Shown one piece after another: positions 24,241-33,087 of a stretch of DNA of 42,939 nucleotides. The DNA comes from CAZMGV01 sp964621525 [NCBI: uncultured bacterium]. GTDB lineage: Bacteria > JAGRBM01. Numbering within the stretch: the first letter of the stretch is position 1; each line of letters opens with the position of its first letter. The stretch is taken from the NCBI GenBank assembly GCA_964621525.1, contig CAZUMS010000013.1, positions 47,006-89,944 on the forward strand, in the 5' to 3' direction. Under the pieces are notes generated by a model that was not told the DNA's origin, did not search any database, and worked only from the letters and a program-made list of their open reading frames with translations. The position numbers were made by a program, and so were the translations under genes.

Positions 24241-25347
24241 GTGAAAACCCTCACCGCCATCTTCGTGATGACAGCAGCCCTGTCCGCCTGCGGACAGAAG
24301 CCCGCCGCCCAGATCCAGCGGCAGGGCCCCGATTCCCTGGTGGCCGACGGCCGGCTGTATGATGCCATCGTCCTTCTCCAGGAGGACCCGAACTATCCCG
24401 ATGCCGCGGACCGGGCGAAAAAGATCGAGACCACGCTGGCCAAGGAAGTGGGCGACCGCGTGTACCAGGCCAACGGACTTGCTGACAAAGGCCGGCTGGC
24501 CGAAGCGATCCGGCTGTACCGCGAGGCGATGAAACTGGACCCGCGCCGCACCGATCTGGCCGAACCGGTCTCGCGCCTGAATGCCGACCTTCAGACAAAG
24601 CGGACGAACCTTTTTGCCGTCCTCGACGTCCAGATGAAGGCGAAGAACTACGCCGATGCGCATACGACCCTCCTCAAGCTCGAGCGGCTGGACCCCTTCA
24701 ACGACGATATCGGCAACAAGCTGAACGACGTGGAAGCTAAACTGTCCGCCCAGTACGCCAAGCCTTTGGAAGATGCTGTCGCCCTCTATCGCAAGCACGA
24801 GTATTCGAAGGCTCTCAAGATCCTGAACAACGTGCTCTCCACATGGCCCGGCCATCCGCAGGCCGCGAACTATCGGGACCGGATCAAAGAACTCTACGCC
24901 GAAGCCTCGAAGATGGGCCCCGCAAAGAAGAAGCCTGCCGCCTCGTCGTCGAAGGCCCCCGTCGAAACGAAGTCCGAGGAGCCGGTCAATGTCTCGGTCA
25001 GCCAGATCACGACCCTGCGGCTTCAGGAAGGCCAGGTTTATCTCCAGCGCGGCGATGCCGTGAAGGCCCTTGAGCGGTTCAACAAGACGCTGGACCTCGA
25101 GCCCGGAAACCAGGAAGCGATCAAGGGACGCCAGCAGGCCATCGCCAAGATCGGCAAGAGCACCGAGGACATCTTCCGTGAAGGCGTGAACTTCTACCGG
25201 AACGAGCAGCTTGACAAGGCCATCGAGCGGTGGAACCTCGTGCTCCTCATCGACCCGACCCACGACCGCGCCCAGAAATATCTGGAACGGGCCCAGCGGC
25301 TCCTCGACAAGTTCAAGGAAGTCACCAGCCCCGGCGGCGCTGGCTGA
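24241..25347 (+). CDS. TPR-repeat lipoprotein
   Basis: This 368-residue protein starts with a lipoprotein signal (VKTLTAIFVMTAALSAC, lipobox LSAC), so it is likely attached to a membrane in the periplasm. Tetratricopeptide-like helix pairs follow throughout, for example around AEAIRLYREAMKLDP, ALKILNNVLSTWPGHPQA, GDAVKALERFNKTLDLEP and KAIERWNLVLLIDP. A Lys/Ser/Ala-rich linker around KKKPAASSSK splits the repeats into two blocks. I chose GTG 24241 because only this start puts the signal at the N-terminus. Such proteins are scaffolds, for example in outer-membrane or secretion assemblies. A hairpin terminator follows. Confidence 0.85.
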   Translation: MKTLTAIFVMTAALSACGQKPAAQIQRQGPDSLVADGRLYDAIVLLQEDPNYPDAADRAKKIETTLAKEVGDRVYQANGLADKGRLAEAIRLYREAMKLDPRRTDLAEPVSRLNADLQTKRTNLFAVLDVQMKAKNYADAHTTLLKLERLDPFNDDIGNKLNDVEAKLSAQYAKPLEDAVALYRKHEYSKALKILNNVLSTWPGHPQAANYRDRIKELYAEASKMGPAKKKPAASSSKAPVETKSEEPVNVSVSQITTLRLQEGQVYLQRGDAVKALERFNKTLDLEPGNQEAIKGRQQAIAKIGKSTEDIFREGVNFYRNEQLDKAIERWNLVLLIDPTHDRAQKYLERAQRLLDKFKEVTSPGGAG

Positions 25348-25397
25348 TCCCCTTCCGGCGTGTCCCCAACTCTTTGTCTCCCGGAAAGCGCAGCAAC

Positions 25398-25420
25398 CGG
25401 CGTACGGATTCCGTACGCCG
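25398..25420 (+). terminator. Perfect hairpin after the TPR lipoprotein gene
   Basis: A 10-bp perfect stem (CGGCGTACGG / CCGTACGCCG) closes on ATT, 51 bases past the stop, followed by CAATTTC. It separates this gene from the coupled pair that begins at 25538. Confidence 0.65.
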
Positions 25421-25537
25421 CAATTTCTGCATGACCCGCCACGAATCAAAAAGGCCGATATTCCCATAACTTAGAAAATCTGCTGTCCGGCTCTCCTCTT
25501 GAACTCCTGACCCCAGTCACGGGGAAGGAGATCGCGA

Positions 25538-28414
25538 GTGAACGGCAATCACGAGTTCGATGCCTGGAAAAACGGAGGCTGGCCCGGCGCCGGAATACCG
25601 GTCCGGGTGACTGCCCCCGGAGGCGCAGAAACCGTCGCCCTCCTCGACCTGCCGGAATCGCCCGAAGGTGAGCTGGTCCCGGTCCTCCTCACCATGCTGT
25701 TCGGAAGAACCAAGGAAGACCTCGGCGCCATCGCCGAAGCCTTCATGGCCCAGGGGAGATTCGCCGTTTTCCGCCCGGCGTTCCTGAACAGCGGCGACGA
25801 AGCCCCCGGCAATCTTGCCGATCTCATACTGGGCGGCAGCGAAATCGCCGGCTGGGGCGCCTACCTCAGATCGGAAGCGTTCCGGTCGCTCTGCCGTACA
25901 CTGAAGCCCGGCGTCCGGATTTCGCAGAAGGCCGCCTGTCTCGCCGCCTCGATCACCGCCCCGCAGGCGCTCGACGCGCAGGCGGAAACCGGCGTTTTCG
26001 ATGCCCTCGCGTTCCTCTCGTTCATTCCCGACGTGAAGGACTTCCTGCCCCGTAAGACGGGCAGGGATTTTGAGGACTGGCTCGCTCTCGAATGGCGCTA
26101 CCGGTTTCGCACCGCAAAAGATCCATCGCGCCTCTGGAACGAAGTGGAAGGGAAAGGCCCATTCACCCTGCAGGAGGAAATCGAGCGTTACGGGCGCATC
26201 AGGGAAGCCCGCCATGCCGCACCGAAAGCCTCCCTCTCCGACTTTAACGTCGTCGTGGACGGCGTGCCGTCCAACCTGCGAAAGGCGTTCAGCGAGGCGC
26301 TTGACGGCCTCTGGGACTACCGGTGGGATCTCGGCCATATGCTGGAGCGGGCCCGGCGGGTTCCCCTCCCGCTCACCTTCATTGCGGGCGGCCGGGACGA
26401 CTACTACCCCGCCGAGCGGCTGGACGAGTTCATCGTAAGGTCCCGCGAAGGCGGCCTCGTCCGGCGTTATATCCGCATTGAGGATGCCGACCACCGGATG
26501 CGCCCCTATCCCTGCTTCGAGCGGGCCATGGAAGCGGTCATCCGGCATCTCCTCGAAGACCTCGGCTTCGAAGGGGAGCCGGTCCCTTTTTCTGCCGCCC
26601 GCATCGCGGTCCGGCGGCTTTTTGAAGCCCGGGGCTTCGCCCTGAGGCACGCAAAAACGGCTGGCGTCCCCGTCGAACTCGCCCAGAAGCTCCTGCTTCG
26701 CAAGGAGGACCTGCGAAACGGAATGGACGAGCTGTTCGGCCGGTCCGGCGAAGTCGCCGAGTACGCGAGGCTGCTCGACCGCTCCCGCATGTACCTCGAC
26801 GGCGGCTCGATTCTCGAAGAGCTCGAACCCGAGCGGCTGATGAAAATCACGTCGGGCGCTATCGAGCCGCGCCACTATCGTTCGATCGCCGAAGGAATCG
26901 CCCGGTGTCCCGAAACGGCCGGTAGCCTCTTCCCGGCAGCCCAGACGGCATCGATCGAGCCCCGTCACTTCGACGGTATCTTCCAGGAACTCACGGACTG
27001 GCCGGAGGCGGCTCTCCGGTTTCTGGCGACCGTGGAACCGGAATTGCTCGAACGGATCGGCCGCAGCCGCGCCGGGGAACAGGCCGCACGGGCGCTCCGG
27101 CAGGTTCCGGCCCTCCGGGAGTTCGCCGGTCCGGCGCAGACTTTCGACGGCCTGCCGCTGGCATCCAAATCGTCGTTCATCGCGAAATACCCCCTCGAAG
27201 CCCGGTGTATCGGCGGCCGTCTCCCCCGCGAAGGAGTGATCGACGAGTCGAGCGGATCGTCCGGAGTGCCGACCCACTGGGTCCGCTGTCGCGAAGAAGA
27301 AGACCGGCTCGCGGGCGGCCTCAAGGTCCTCTACCGGCACCTGTTCGGTCCCGCCGAAGGGCCGATGATCTTCATCAACGGTTTCAGCCAGGGAGCCTGG
27401 GCGACGGCGACGAAACTGGCGGTGCTCTCCCGCTATTCGACGCTCTCCAAGAATATCGGCACCGATCCCGGGAAAATCCTCTCGACCCTTGAGCAGTTCG
27501 GTCCCGCCTATACCTACAATCTCGCCGGTTATCCGCCGTTTCTCCGGGAACTCGTCCGCACCGGCGTCATGAGGCCCGGTTTCCGCTGGCAGGACTACCG
27601 GATTCACATTCTCCATGGCGGCGAGGGCTACACGCCCGCCTGGCGGAGGGCCATGCGCGCGGCACTCGGTCCCGAATCCCGCATCGTCTCCTCCTACGGT
27701 GCGTCGGATCTCGATCTCGGCATCGCCTATGAGACACCACTGGCGCAGGCCATAAGGGAACTGCTGGAGCTGGAACCCCGATACCGGCACGCGCTGCTTG
27801 GATCCGAACGGCTCCCGGTATTCTTCGGACAGTACAACCCCGCTGAATTCTGGCTGGAGGAAATCCCGCAGCCGGACGGCCGGTACAGTATCGCCGGAAC
27901 CGTCACCAACCCGCTCGCCCACCAGCCGCGGGTCCGATACGACACGGGTGACGACGGGCGCCTCCTCTCCTGGCGGGAACTCGCGGCCTTCTGCCGGGAC
28001 CAGGAAGCCGGTATCCCTTTCGAAGGCTCGCTCCGGTTTCCTTTCGTCGCCCTCTACGGCCGGCTCGACGGTACAATCAGTCTGGACGGCGCAAACGTCA
28101 CCCCGCCGCAGGTCGAAGAGGCCATCTACTCCTCGCCCCGGCTCACCGAGCTGGTCGGGGGATTCCGGATCCGGCGGGCCGAACGGAGCGACGGCACCGT
28201 CCGGTTCGAGATCGATCTCGAAACCTACACCCCGCCGTCTCCGGGATTTCCTGACGAAGCTTCGGCACTCATCGCCGAAAACCTGTCCGGCCTGAACGGC
28301 GATTACCGGGAATCTCTCGGCGCGAATCCCGGAACCGCGATACCCGAGGTCCGGGTGGTAGAGCCCGGGACCCTCGGTATCGGCCGTACCATCAAGAACC
28401 GGTACATCGAATGA
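25538..28414 (+). CDS. Fusion of LuxD-like acyl hydrolase and PaaK-like adenylate-forming domain
   Basis: This 958-residue protein appears to join two enzymes. Residues 1-~345 form an alpha/beta hydrolase whose landmarks line up with LuxD, the lux acyl-transferase/thioesterase: Ser138 in LAASITA (LuxD AASLSA), Asp287/288 in AGGRDDYY (LuxD NNDDWV) and His319 in ADHRM (LuxD SSHDL). After a helical linker, residues ~550-958 match PaaK/CapK-type adenylate-forming enzymes: SSGSSG phosphate loop (571-576), SSYGASD (718-724), YDTGD (801-805) and SLDGANVTPPQVEEAI. The start is GTG 25538, with AAGGAG 7 bases upstream. Its TGA overlaps the next gene's ATG. It would activate a carboxylate and hydrolyse or transfer an acyl group. 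No carrier domain is visible. LuxD kinship is inferred from motif order, not from a search. Confidence 0.8.
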   Translation: MNGNHEFDAWKNGGWPGAGIPVRVTAPGGAETVALLDLPESPEGELVPVLLTMLFGRTKEDLGAIAEAFMAQGRFAVFRPAFLNSGDEAPGNLADLILGGSEIAGWGAYLRSEAFRSLCRTLKPGVRISQKAACLAASITAPQALDAQAETGVFDALAFLSFIPDVKDFLPRKTGRDFEDWLALEWRYRFRTAKDPSRLWNEVEGKGPFTLQEEIERYGRIREARHAAPKASLSDFNVVVDGVPSNLRKAFSEALDGLWDYRWDLGHMLERARRVPLPLTFIAGGRDDYYPAERLDEFIVRSREGGLVRRYIRIEDADHRMRPYPCFERAMEAVIRHLLEDLGFEGEPVPFSAARIAVRRLFEARGFALRHAKTAGVPVELAQKLLLRKEDLRNGMDELFGRSGEVAEYARLLDRSRMYLDGGSILEELEPERLMKITSGAIEPRHYRSIAEGIARCPETAGSLFPAAQTASIEPRHFDGIFQELTDWPEAALRFLATVEPELLERIGRSRAGEQAARALRQVPALREFAGPAQTFDGLPLASKSSFIAKYPLEARCIGGRLPREGVIDESSGSSGVPTHWVRCREEEDRLAGGLKVLYRHLFGPAEGPMIFINGFSQGAWATATKLAVLSRYSTLSKNIGTDPGKILSTLEQFGPAYTYNLAGYPPFLRELVRTGVMRPGFRWQDYRIHILHGGEGYTPAWRRAMRAALGPESRIVSSYGASDLDLGIAYETPLAQAIRELLELEPRYRHALLGSERLPVFFGQYNPAEFWLEEIPQPDGRYSIAGTVTNPLAHQPRVRYDTGDDGRLLSWRELAAFCRDQEAGIPFEGSLRFPFVALYGRLDGTISLDGANVTPPQVEEAIYSSPRLTELVGGFRIRRAERSDGTVRFEIDLETYTPPSPGFPDEASALIAENLSGLNGDYRESLGANPGTAIPEVRVVEPGTLGIGRTIKNRYIE

Positions 28415-29760
28415 GCGTCCCACGCACTCTGCCGCCTGAAACCGGCCGCGTTCTCGGCCCGTCGGAAACCGTCATGTGGATACTCGATGCCGTCTGCCCG
28501 GTGAATGCGGTCGTTATCGAGGAAATCGAGGGGCCTGTGACCCAGGACCGGCTGCGCGAGGCGCTCGACCGGGTGCAGGAAGCCCATCCGCTCCTGCGCA
28601 TGAGGATCGTCCGCGAGCGACGGCGATTCCGGTTCAGCCCCGGCGGCGTACCGCCCATTCCGCTCCAGTGGACAGAAGCCCCACCGGACGCCGTGCACGA
28701 GCTCGCCGAGGCGGAGTTCAACCATCCGGTGCGGCCCGTCGCCGGTCCCCTGCTCCGGTGCCGTGCCGTCATCCATGGCCAGTCCCGATGCACACTGATC
28801 CTCACGGTGAACCACGCCATTCTGGACGGCCTGTCCAGCTACCGGCTGGCGCAGGAGATCTGTGCCCGGCTCGGCGGAGTGTCCAGCCCCGCGGTTCATC
28901 CCCTCGTGCCTCCGCTCGAAAACCTCCTGCCGGAGCCGCTGCGGGGAGTCCGGGGGGCTCTCCTGTATCTCCTGCTCCTGTTCCGTCTGGCGGGACGGAT
29001 GCTCCGTTACGGGCGGCCGGACCGGCTCACGGGCTCCTGCACGGCGAAGCCCCACGAGCGGAGATTCGGATTCGTCCGGTTCGAAACAGACCCCGGGTTC
29101 AGCCAGAACCTGCTGACAGCCGCCCGGCGGCGGGGCATCACCGTCCACGGGCTCGCCTCGGCGGCGCTGCTCGAAACCCTTCGGGACTACCGGACTCCGG
29201 ACGGCAAGAGTCCCCTCGTCTGCGCCAGCCTCACGGACCTTCGCACGAGACTCGCCCTCGAGGACAAAACCTCGGTGGGACTGTTCGTCTCGACCCTCCC
29301 CACGTTTCATTCAATGCAGTCCGGCGGCGGCTTCGACGAACTCGCCGCGGATATTTCCCGGGAAGTCCGCGCCGGCAAGCGCCGGGGCGACGATCTTCTG
29401 CTCGGGGCGTTCTCGAACCGCTGGCTCTCCCGGCTCGGGCGCTGGCTGTGGTGGAACCGCCCGGACCGGTTCGCGGAGTTCATTGAACGGGCGAATTTCG
29501 GCTCCGCCGGGATATCGAACCTCGGGGTTCTCGCGGGGGAAGACCGGTGGGGTCCGGTCCGGCTCCGGGCATTCAACGCCGTGGTGGCGCCGTCCGTCTT
29601 CAATCCGGTCCTCGTGACCACCGGGACCATTTTCGGCCGGTTCGTCGTGAACGTGATCTACGCGGCCCCGTTCTTCAGCCGGGGGGATGCCGCGAGTATC
29701 GCCGGCGGCATGGTCCGCAGGCTCCGGGAGGCGGCGGAAGCCCCCGAAACGTCAAAATAA
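28411..29760 (+). CDS. Condensation-fold acyltransferase (PapA5/NRPS C-domain-like)
   Basis: This 449-residue protein has the chloramphenicol-acetyltransferase-like condensation fold. LDRVQEAHPLLRMRIV near residue 50 matches the N-terminal motif, and NHAILDG (134-140) is the HHxxxDG active site with Asn in place of the first His. The catalytic His135 and structural Asp139 are kept. SNLGVL and FVVNVIYAAPFFS late in the protein match the C-domain tail. Stand-alone members such as PapA5 move acyl groups from thioesters to alcohols or amines. Its ATG overlaps the TGA of the LuxD/PaaK-like fusion (ATGA at 28411-28414), so the two should be made in step and probably act on the same acyl group. Confidence 0.85.
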   Translation: MSVPRTLPPETGRVLGPSETVMWILDAVCPVNAVVIEEIEGPVTQDRLREALDRVQEAHPLLRMRIVRERRRFRFSPGGVPPIPLQWTEAPPDAVHELAEAEFNHPVRPVAGPLLRCRAVIHGQSRCTLILTVNHAILDGLSSYRLAQEICARLGGVSSPAVHPLVPPLENLLPEPLRGVRGALLYLLLLFRLAGRMLRYGRPDRLTGSCTAKPHERRFGFVRFETDPGFSQNLLTAARRRGITVHGLASAALLETLRDYRTPDGKSPLVCASLTDLRTRLALEDKTSVGLFVSTLPTFHSMQSGGGFDELAADISREVRAGKRRGDDLLLGAFSNRWLSRLGRWLWWNRPDRFAEFIERANFGSAGISNLGVLAGEDRWGPVRLRAFNAVVAPSVFNPVLVTTGTIFGRFVVNVIYAAPFFSRGDAASIAGGMVRRLREAAEAPETSK

Positions 29761-29761
29761 G

Positions 29762-29780
29762 GGCGGGTCTTGCGCCCGCC
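29762..29780 (+). terminator. Weak hairpin after the acyltransferase gene
   Basis: A 6-bp stem GGCGGG / CCCGCC with a 7-base loop begins two bases after the stop. No T-run follows, so it may be only an attenuating or stabilising hairpin. It lies upstream of the tRNA gene. Confidence 0.3.
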
Positions 29781-29840
29781 GGGAAGCCCGTCTAATAGTG
29801 CCGCTCCCGCGCCGGTCCTGGCGCGGCAGTGAACAAAGCC

Positions 29841-29916
29841 GCCCCCATCGTCTAGCGGCCCAGGACGTCGCCCTCTCACGGCGAAAACACCGGTTCGATT
29901 CCGGTTGGGGGCGCCA
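29841..29916 (+). tRNA. tRNA-Glu (anticodon CTC)
   Basis: This 76-base cloverleaf has a perfect 7-bp acceptor stem (GCCCCCA / TGGGGGC), a discriminator G and an encoded CCA end. The anticodon arm is TCGCC-CTCTCAC-GGCGA with CTC in the loop, so it reads GAG codons. The T arm contains GGTTCGATTCC. It is flanked by a coding gene ending 80 bases upstream and a convergent GNAT gene downstream. No integrase or attachment-site duplication is seen next to it. Confidence 0.97.
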
Positions 29917-29931
29917 GCTTTTCTAGCCCTC

Positions 29932-30738
29932 TTACTCCCGCCCCGATAACCCTTCCCGAAGCCGGTATTCCACGAAACGCCCCGTGGCAGCGAACCCGAG
30001 CCGCTCGTAGAGCCCCCGGCCGTCCGCCGATGCCTGAAGCACGGCCGCCCTGAGCCCCATCTCTTTCGCCTCCCGGAGCGCCGCCGCCGTTACCGCTGTA
30101 CCCAGACCCCGGCCCCGGTACCGTTTCAGTGTCGAGACGTTGTAGATGCCGGCAACGCCGCCGCTCAGGAAAAGCTCGCAGGCGGCGGCAGGACGTTTCC
30201 CCTCATACGCAAGAAAAAGCCGGACCGGACTCGCGGGCTTCAGCACGGACACGGTTCCGCGTTTCCAGAGCTCCAGCACAGCCCGGTCCGGCGGCACCCA
30301 GTTCCGGGCGAGGATACCGGCCACGGCGGCGACTTCGGCCCGGGTCCGCACCGATCGTACCCTTGGGTCCGGGGACAGATGCTGGAGCTTCCGGAGCGAT
30401 ACCCCCATGGCCAGTTCGTCCCCGGCCGGTTCGAGACCGGCGGTTTCCAGAATGCCCGGCAGCGTCGCCGGTTTCGACGCCGGCCCTACCCACCAGGTGA
30501 ACGGCTGTCCGGAAAACGAACGGATGATGCGCCGCGCCCTGATGACCGCTGCTCCGGCCCCAAGCCCTCTGAAATCGGCCCGGCAGACGATGTTGAAGGT
30601 ATCGGAACCGGTCCCGGACCTGACAATGACGGCGGTCCGGCTCCGGCTCACCCGGCCGAGACCCGCCGCCCCCGGCAGCCAGGCGGCATGGGCGGCGAAG
30701 TTCTGTTCATTCAGGAGTCCGTCGCGGGCGGAGGGCAT
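29932..30738 (-). CDS. GNAT-family N-acetyltransferase
   Basis: This 268-residue protein has the acetyl-CoA motif A in its C-terminal half, YRGRGLGTAVTAAALREA (R/QxxGxG), followed by GLYERLGFAATGRFVEY, the usual end of a GNAT domain. The N-terminal ~125 residues form a divergent second, GNAT-like or substrate-recognition half. Acceptor unknown. Its ATG at 30738 overlaps the TGA of the upstream membrane-protein gene by one base (TGATG), so the two are translationally coupled and may act together. Confidence 0.87.
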   Translation of the reverse strand: MPSARDGLLNEQNFAAHAAWLPGAAGLGRVSRSRTAVIVRSGTGSDTFNIVCRADFRGLGAGAAVIRARRIIRSFSGQPFTWWVGPASKPATLPGILETAGLEPAGDELAMGVSLRKLQHLSPDPRVRSVRTRAEVAAVAGILARNWVPPDRAVLELWKRGTVSVLKPASPVRLFLAYEGKRPAAACELFLSGGVAGIYNVSTLKRYRGRGLGTAVTAAALREAKEMGLRAAVLQASADGRGLYERLGFAATGRFVEYRLREGLSGRE

Positions 30739-31946
30739 CAGAGGTTCGCCCGGACCTCGGGACGGCGGATCTTCCAGAGGAACCCGTCCATATAGAAATG
30801 GACGAGGGATTCATAGACGGCGTAGTAGAAGTACCACTGGCCGCCGGAGAGTCCCATGATCCTGATGGGGCGCTCGCCGGCGAAGATCTCCCGTCCCCAG
30901 ATGGTATTGAGGATGGCGATCGCGGCCGGAACGGCGATCATCAGCGCATAGAAGAGCACCGGTTTCGAGAGAAGCTTTTCCATGACCGTCGGCTCGGGCA
31001 TGGGCTTGTGATAGCGCCGCCGCTGGAACGCCCAGACGAAGGTCATGTATTCGATCGAGTGGCTGAAGCCGAAAGCGATGTAGACCTTCACGGGATCCAG
31101 CCAGAACAGGGCCGTGGAGAGGAGCAGCATTCCGGCGCCGCTCGAGATCCGGGCGCGGTTTGTGAACCGGTGGGTCCGCCATTCATACCAGAGCCAGGTG
31201 CCCACGCCGCCGGCAGCAGCCAGTGCACTGGGGACCAGGAAGAGCGCCTGATGCTCCTCCATGAACGCGATGATGGGAGCCATGTACGGTCTGACCGACG
31301 GGCCGTTCTTGAAGATCAGCGACTTGTTCTCGGGACCCAGGTAGCTGAAGTAGAGGGGAAACCAGCAGAACAGGAACAGCTTGTCCACCCAGCCGGGGGT
31401 CTTGCGCTCTAGCGGCGCAGGGTCCTTTGCCATGTAGACCCGCATGATGCCGAACTTCTGCATGTAAACATGCCAGAAGTTCCACATGAGACTGAAGAAC
31501 ACCGCCGCCTGCACGAAGGTCCGCCCCCAGGTTCCGGAGATGCTCTTCGTCAGGAGGAGCGGCGTCGCCAGCATGAGCCCCATGGCGATCAGCGGGAAAT
31601 AGGTGAGCTGCCGCTGGTGGTTCCGGAACACGTCGTGGTCCAGATAGGCGTAGGGAATCCCGAAATGCCGGTGCGAGAGGTTCAACCCCATCACGATGGC
31701 GTAAATAAACAGGTAGTCCTTGTACTGGCTGTCCCCGAAGAACAGCATCGGGATCAGCACCCAGACCCAGCTGAAGTGGTAGGCCGCCATGTCGACAAGC
31801 GGCGAGATGTGCCAGCGGGAATCCGGCTTCGACACCGGCGGAACGAACCGGCTCCAGAAATCGGTTGTAGTGACGGCCTGGCTCAAGCAGGATCCTCGGA
31901 GGCCCGGTCGGGCGAGCGGTGCTTTACTCCGCCGGAGCGGGTTCAT
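30738..31946 (-). CDS. Histidine-rich polytopic membrane protein, unknown
   Basis: This protein of about 402 residues has roughly eight hydrophobic segments. It bears a striking series of His motifs at membrane edges: LNLSHRHFGIPYAYLDHD, VFRNH, MWNFWHVYMQKFG, GFSHSIEYMTF and SLVHFYMDG. Such clusters are typical of membrane metal enzymes (desaturase- or Brp/Blh-like), but I cannot assign it to one. The start is uncertain. ATG 31946 is used; TTG 31886 has a better GAGG-like site and would remove a Pro/Arg-rich leader. It is coupled by a one-base overlap to the downstream GNAT gene. It is divergent from the dienelactone hydrolase gene. Confidence 0.7.
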   Translation of the reverse strand: MNPLRRSKAPLARPGLRGSCLSQAVTTTDFWSRFVPPVSKPDSRWHISPLVDMAAYHFSWVWVLIPMLFFGDSQYKDYLFIYAIVMGLNLSHRHFGIPYAYLDHDVFRNHQRQLTYFPLIAMGLMLATPLLLTKSISGTWGRTFVQAAVFFSLMWNFWHVYMQKFGIMRVYMAKDPAPLERKTPGWVDKLFLFCWFPLYFSYLGPENKSLIFKNGPSVRPYMAPIIAFMEEHQALFLVPSALAAAGGVGTWLWYEWRTHRFTNRARISSGAGMLLLSTALFWLDPVKVYIAFGFSHSIEYMTFVWAFQRRRYHKPMPEPTVMEKLLSKPVLFYALMIAVPAAIAILNTIWGREIFAGERPIRIMGLSGGQWYFYYAVYESLVHFYMDGFLWKIRRPEVRANL

Positions 31947-32038
31947 CAATGGGCGGCAGCGCCGGTTTCCGGGTTGACGCTCCGCTCCCGATAGGTGAAA
32001 AACAGGAACCAAATCCGTTCCGGAGGAGTTCGAGGCAT

Positions 32039-32773
32039 ATGGATATCAAGACCGGCTGGGTGGAGATCGATGTCGGAGGCTCGAAGATGCGCGCGTGGCT
32101 TGCACAGCCCGCGAAGGAAGGCAGTTACCCCGCGGTGCTGGTGATCCAGGAGATCTTCGGCGTGAACTCGCACATCCGCGACGTCGCCGAACGGGTCGCG
32201 AAGGAAGGTTACGTCGCTCTCGCCCCGGAGATATTCCACCGCACGGCCCCGAAGATGGAACTGGGCTACGAGCAGCAGGATTTCGGCAAGGGCCTCGCCG
32301 AAATGGGCAAGGCGTCCGCGGCCAACATCGTCGCCGATCTCACGGCGGCGAAGGCCTACCTCGCTTCGCTCCCGGCCACGAAGGGCAAAAAAACCGGTTG
32401 CATGGGATTCTGCTTCGGCGGACACGTCACCTACATCGCGGCCTGCGACCTCGGCATCGACGCGGCGGCGAGCTTCTACGGCGGCGGCATCGCCGTGGGT
32501 TCGCCGGGCGGCGGAGCCCCGACGGTCGAGCGGACGAAAAACATCAGGGGCAAGATCCTCTGCCTGTTCGGGGGCAAGGACGCCTACATTCCGGCCGACC
32601 AGATCAAGAAGATCGAGGATGCCCTCAAGGCAAACCAGATCGCCCACGAAATCGTCGTCTATCCCCAGGCCGATCACGGCTTCTTCTGCGACCAGCGCGG
32701 CACCTACGAAGCCGGTGCCGCGAAGGACGCATGGGAAAAGGTGAAGAAGCTGTTCAGGGAGAAACTCGCGTAA
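32039..32773 (+). CDS. Dienelactone hydrolase family protein
   Basis: This 244-residue alpha/beta hydrolase has a Cys nucleophile, Cys125 in GFCFGGH, with Asp181 (GGKDAYIP) and His213 (ADHGFFC) completing the triad. A Cys nucleophile is the mark of dienelactone hydrolases, which open lactones in aromatic degradation; many relatives act on other esters. GGAGGAG lies upstream of the ATG at 32039. Its TAA overlaps the ATG of the ABM-domain gene by one base, so the pair is co-expressed. Confidence 0.92.
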   Translation: MDIKTGWVEIDVGGSKMRAWLAQPAKEGSYPAVLVIQEIFGVNSHIRDVAERVAKEGYVALAPEIFHRTAPKMELGYEQQDFGKGLAEMGKASAANIVADLTAAKAYLASLPATKGKKTGCMGFCFGGHVTYIAACDLGIDAAASFYGGGIAVGSPGGGAPTVERTKNIRGKILCLFGGKDAYIPADQIKKIEDALKANQIAHEIVVYPQADHGFFCDQRGTYEAGAAKDAWEKVKKLFREKLA

Positions 32774-33057
32774 TGGAAGTCATCCTCGCCACGTTCAAGG
32801 TAAAAGCGGACAAGATCGCCGAGTTCGAGCAGCTCGGCCGCGAGCTCGTGGAAGCTACCCACAAGGAACCGGGGTGTAAGGCCTACCGTCTCCACAAGAC
32901 GGGGGACGGCACCTACGTCTTCTACGAGGTCTACGAGGACAAGGCGGCCGTGAAGGCCCACATGAGCGGCCCCGCGATCATGGCCGCACTGGCGAAGTTC
33001 CCGCTGCTGCTGGACGGCGCCCCGAAAGTGGACAAGCTCCAGGTGGTGGCCGGCTAG
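32773..33057 (+). CDS. Antibiotic biosynthesis monooxygenase (ABM) domain protein
   Basis: This 94-residue protein is a single ABM ferredoxin-like fold: an initial beta strand ILATFKVKAD, the helix FEQLGRELVEATHKEPGC, then YRLHKTGDGTYVFYEVYEDKAAVKAHM, the common family core. Dimeric members are cofactor-free oxygenases, isomerases or quinone-acting enzymes (YgiN-like). It starts within the stop of the dienelactone hydrolase gene (TAATG). The two may handle a quinone or lactone intermediate, but this is inferred from position only. A strong terminator follows. Confidence 0.88.
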   Translation: MEVILATFKVKADKIAEFEQLGRELVEATHKEPGCKAYRLHKTGDGTYVFYEVYEDKAAVKAHMSGPAIMAALAKFPLLLDGAPKVDKLQVVAG

Positions 33058-33087
33058 ACCTGCCGCCTGGTATATCCCCGAAGCAGC

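Noticed and set aside
25517-28423. A continuous 968-residue open frame on the minus strand, antisense to the LuxD/PaaK-like fusion
   Set aside because: Its translation is rich in Arg/Gly/Pro with no recognisable motif, it has no ribosome site, and long antisense frames are expected in GC-rich genes. The plus-strand frame has several conserved motifs.
29806-29823. An 18-base sequence shared with 42121-42138 (CCCGCGCCGGTCCTGGCG), considered as a tRNA-linked attachment site
   Set aside because: It is upstream of the tRNA rather than at its 3' end, there is no integrase, and the segment between holds core genes such as mutS. Probably chance in GC-rich DNA.
29841-29916. Genomic island boundary at tRNA-Glu
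   Set aside because: No integrase, direct repeat of the tRNA end or phage genes lie on either side.
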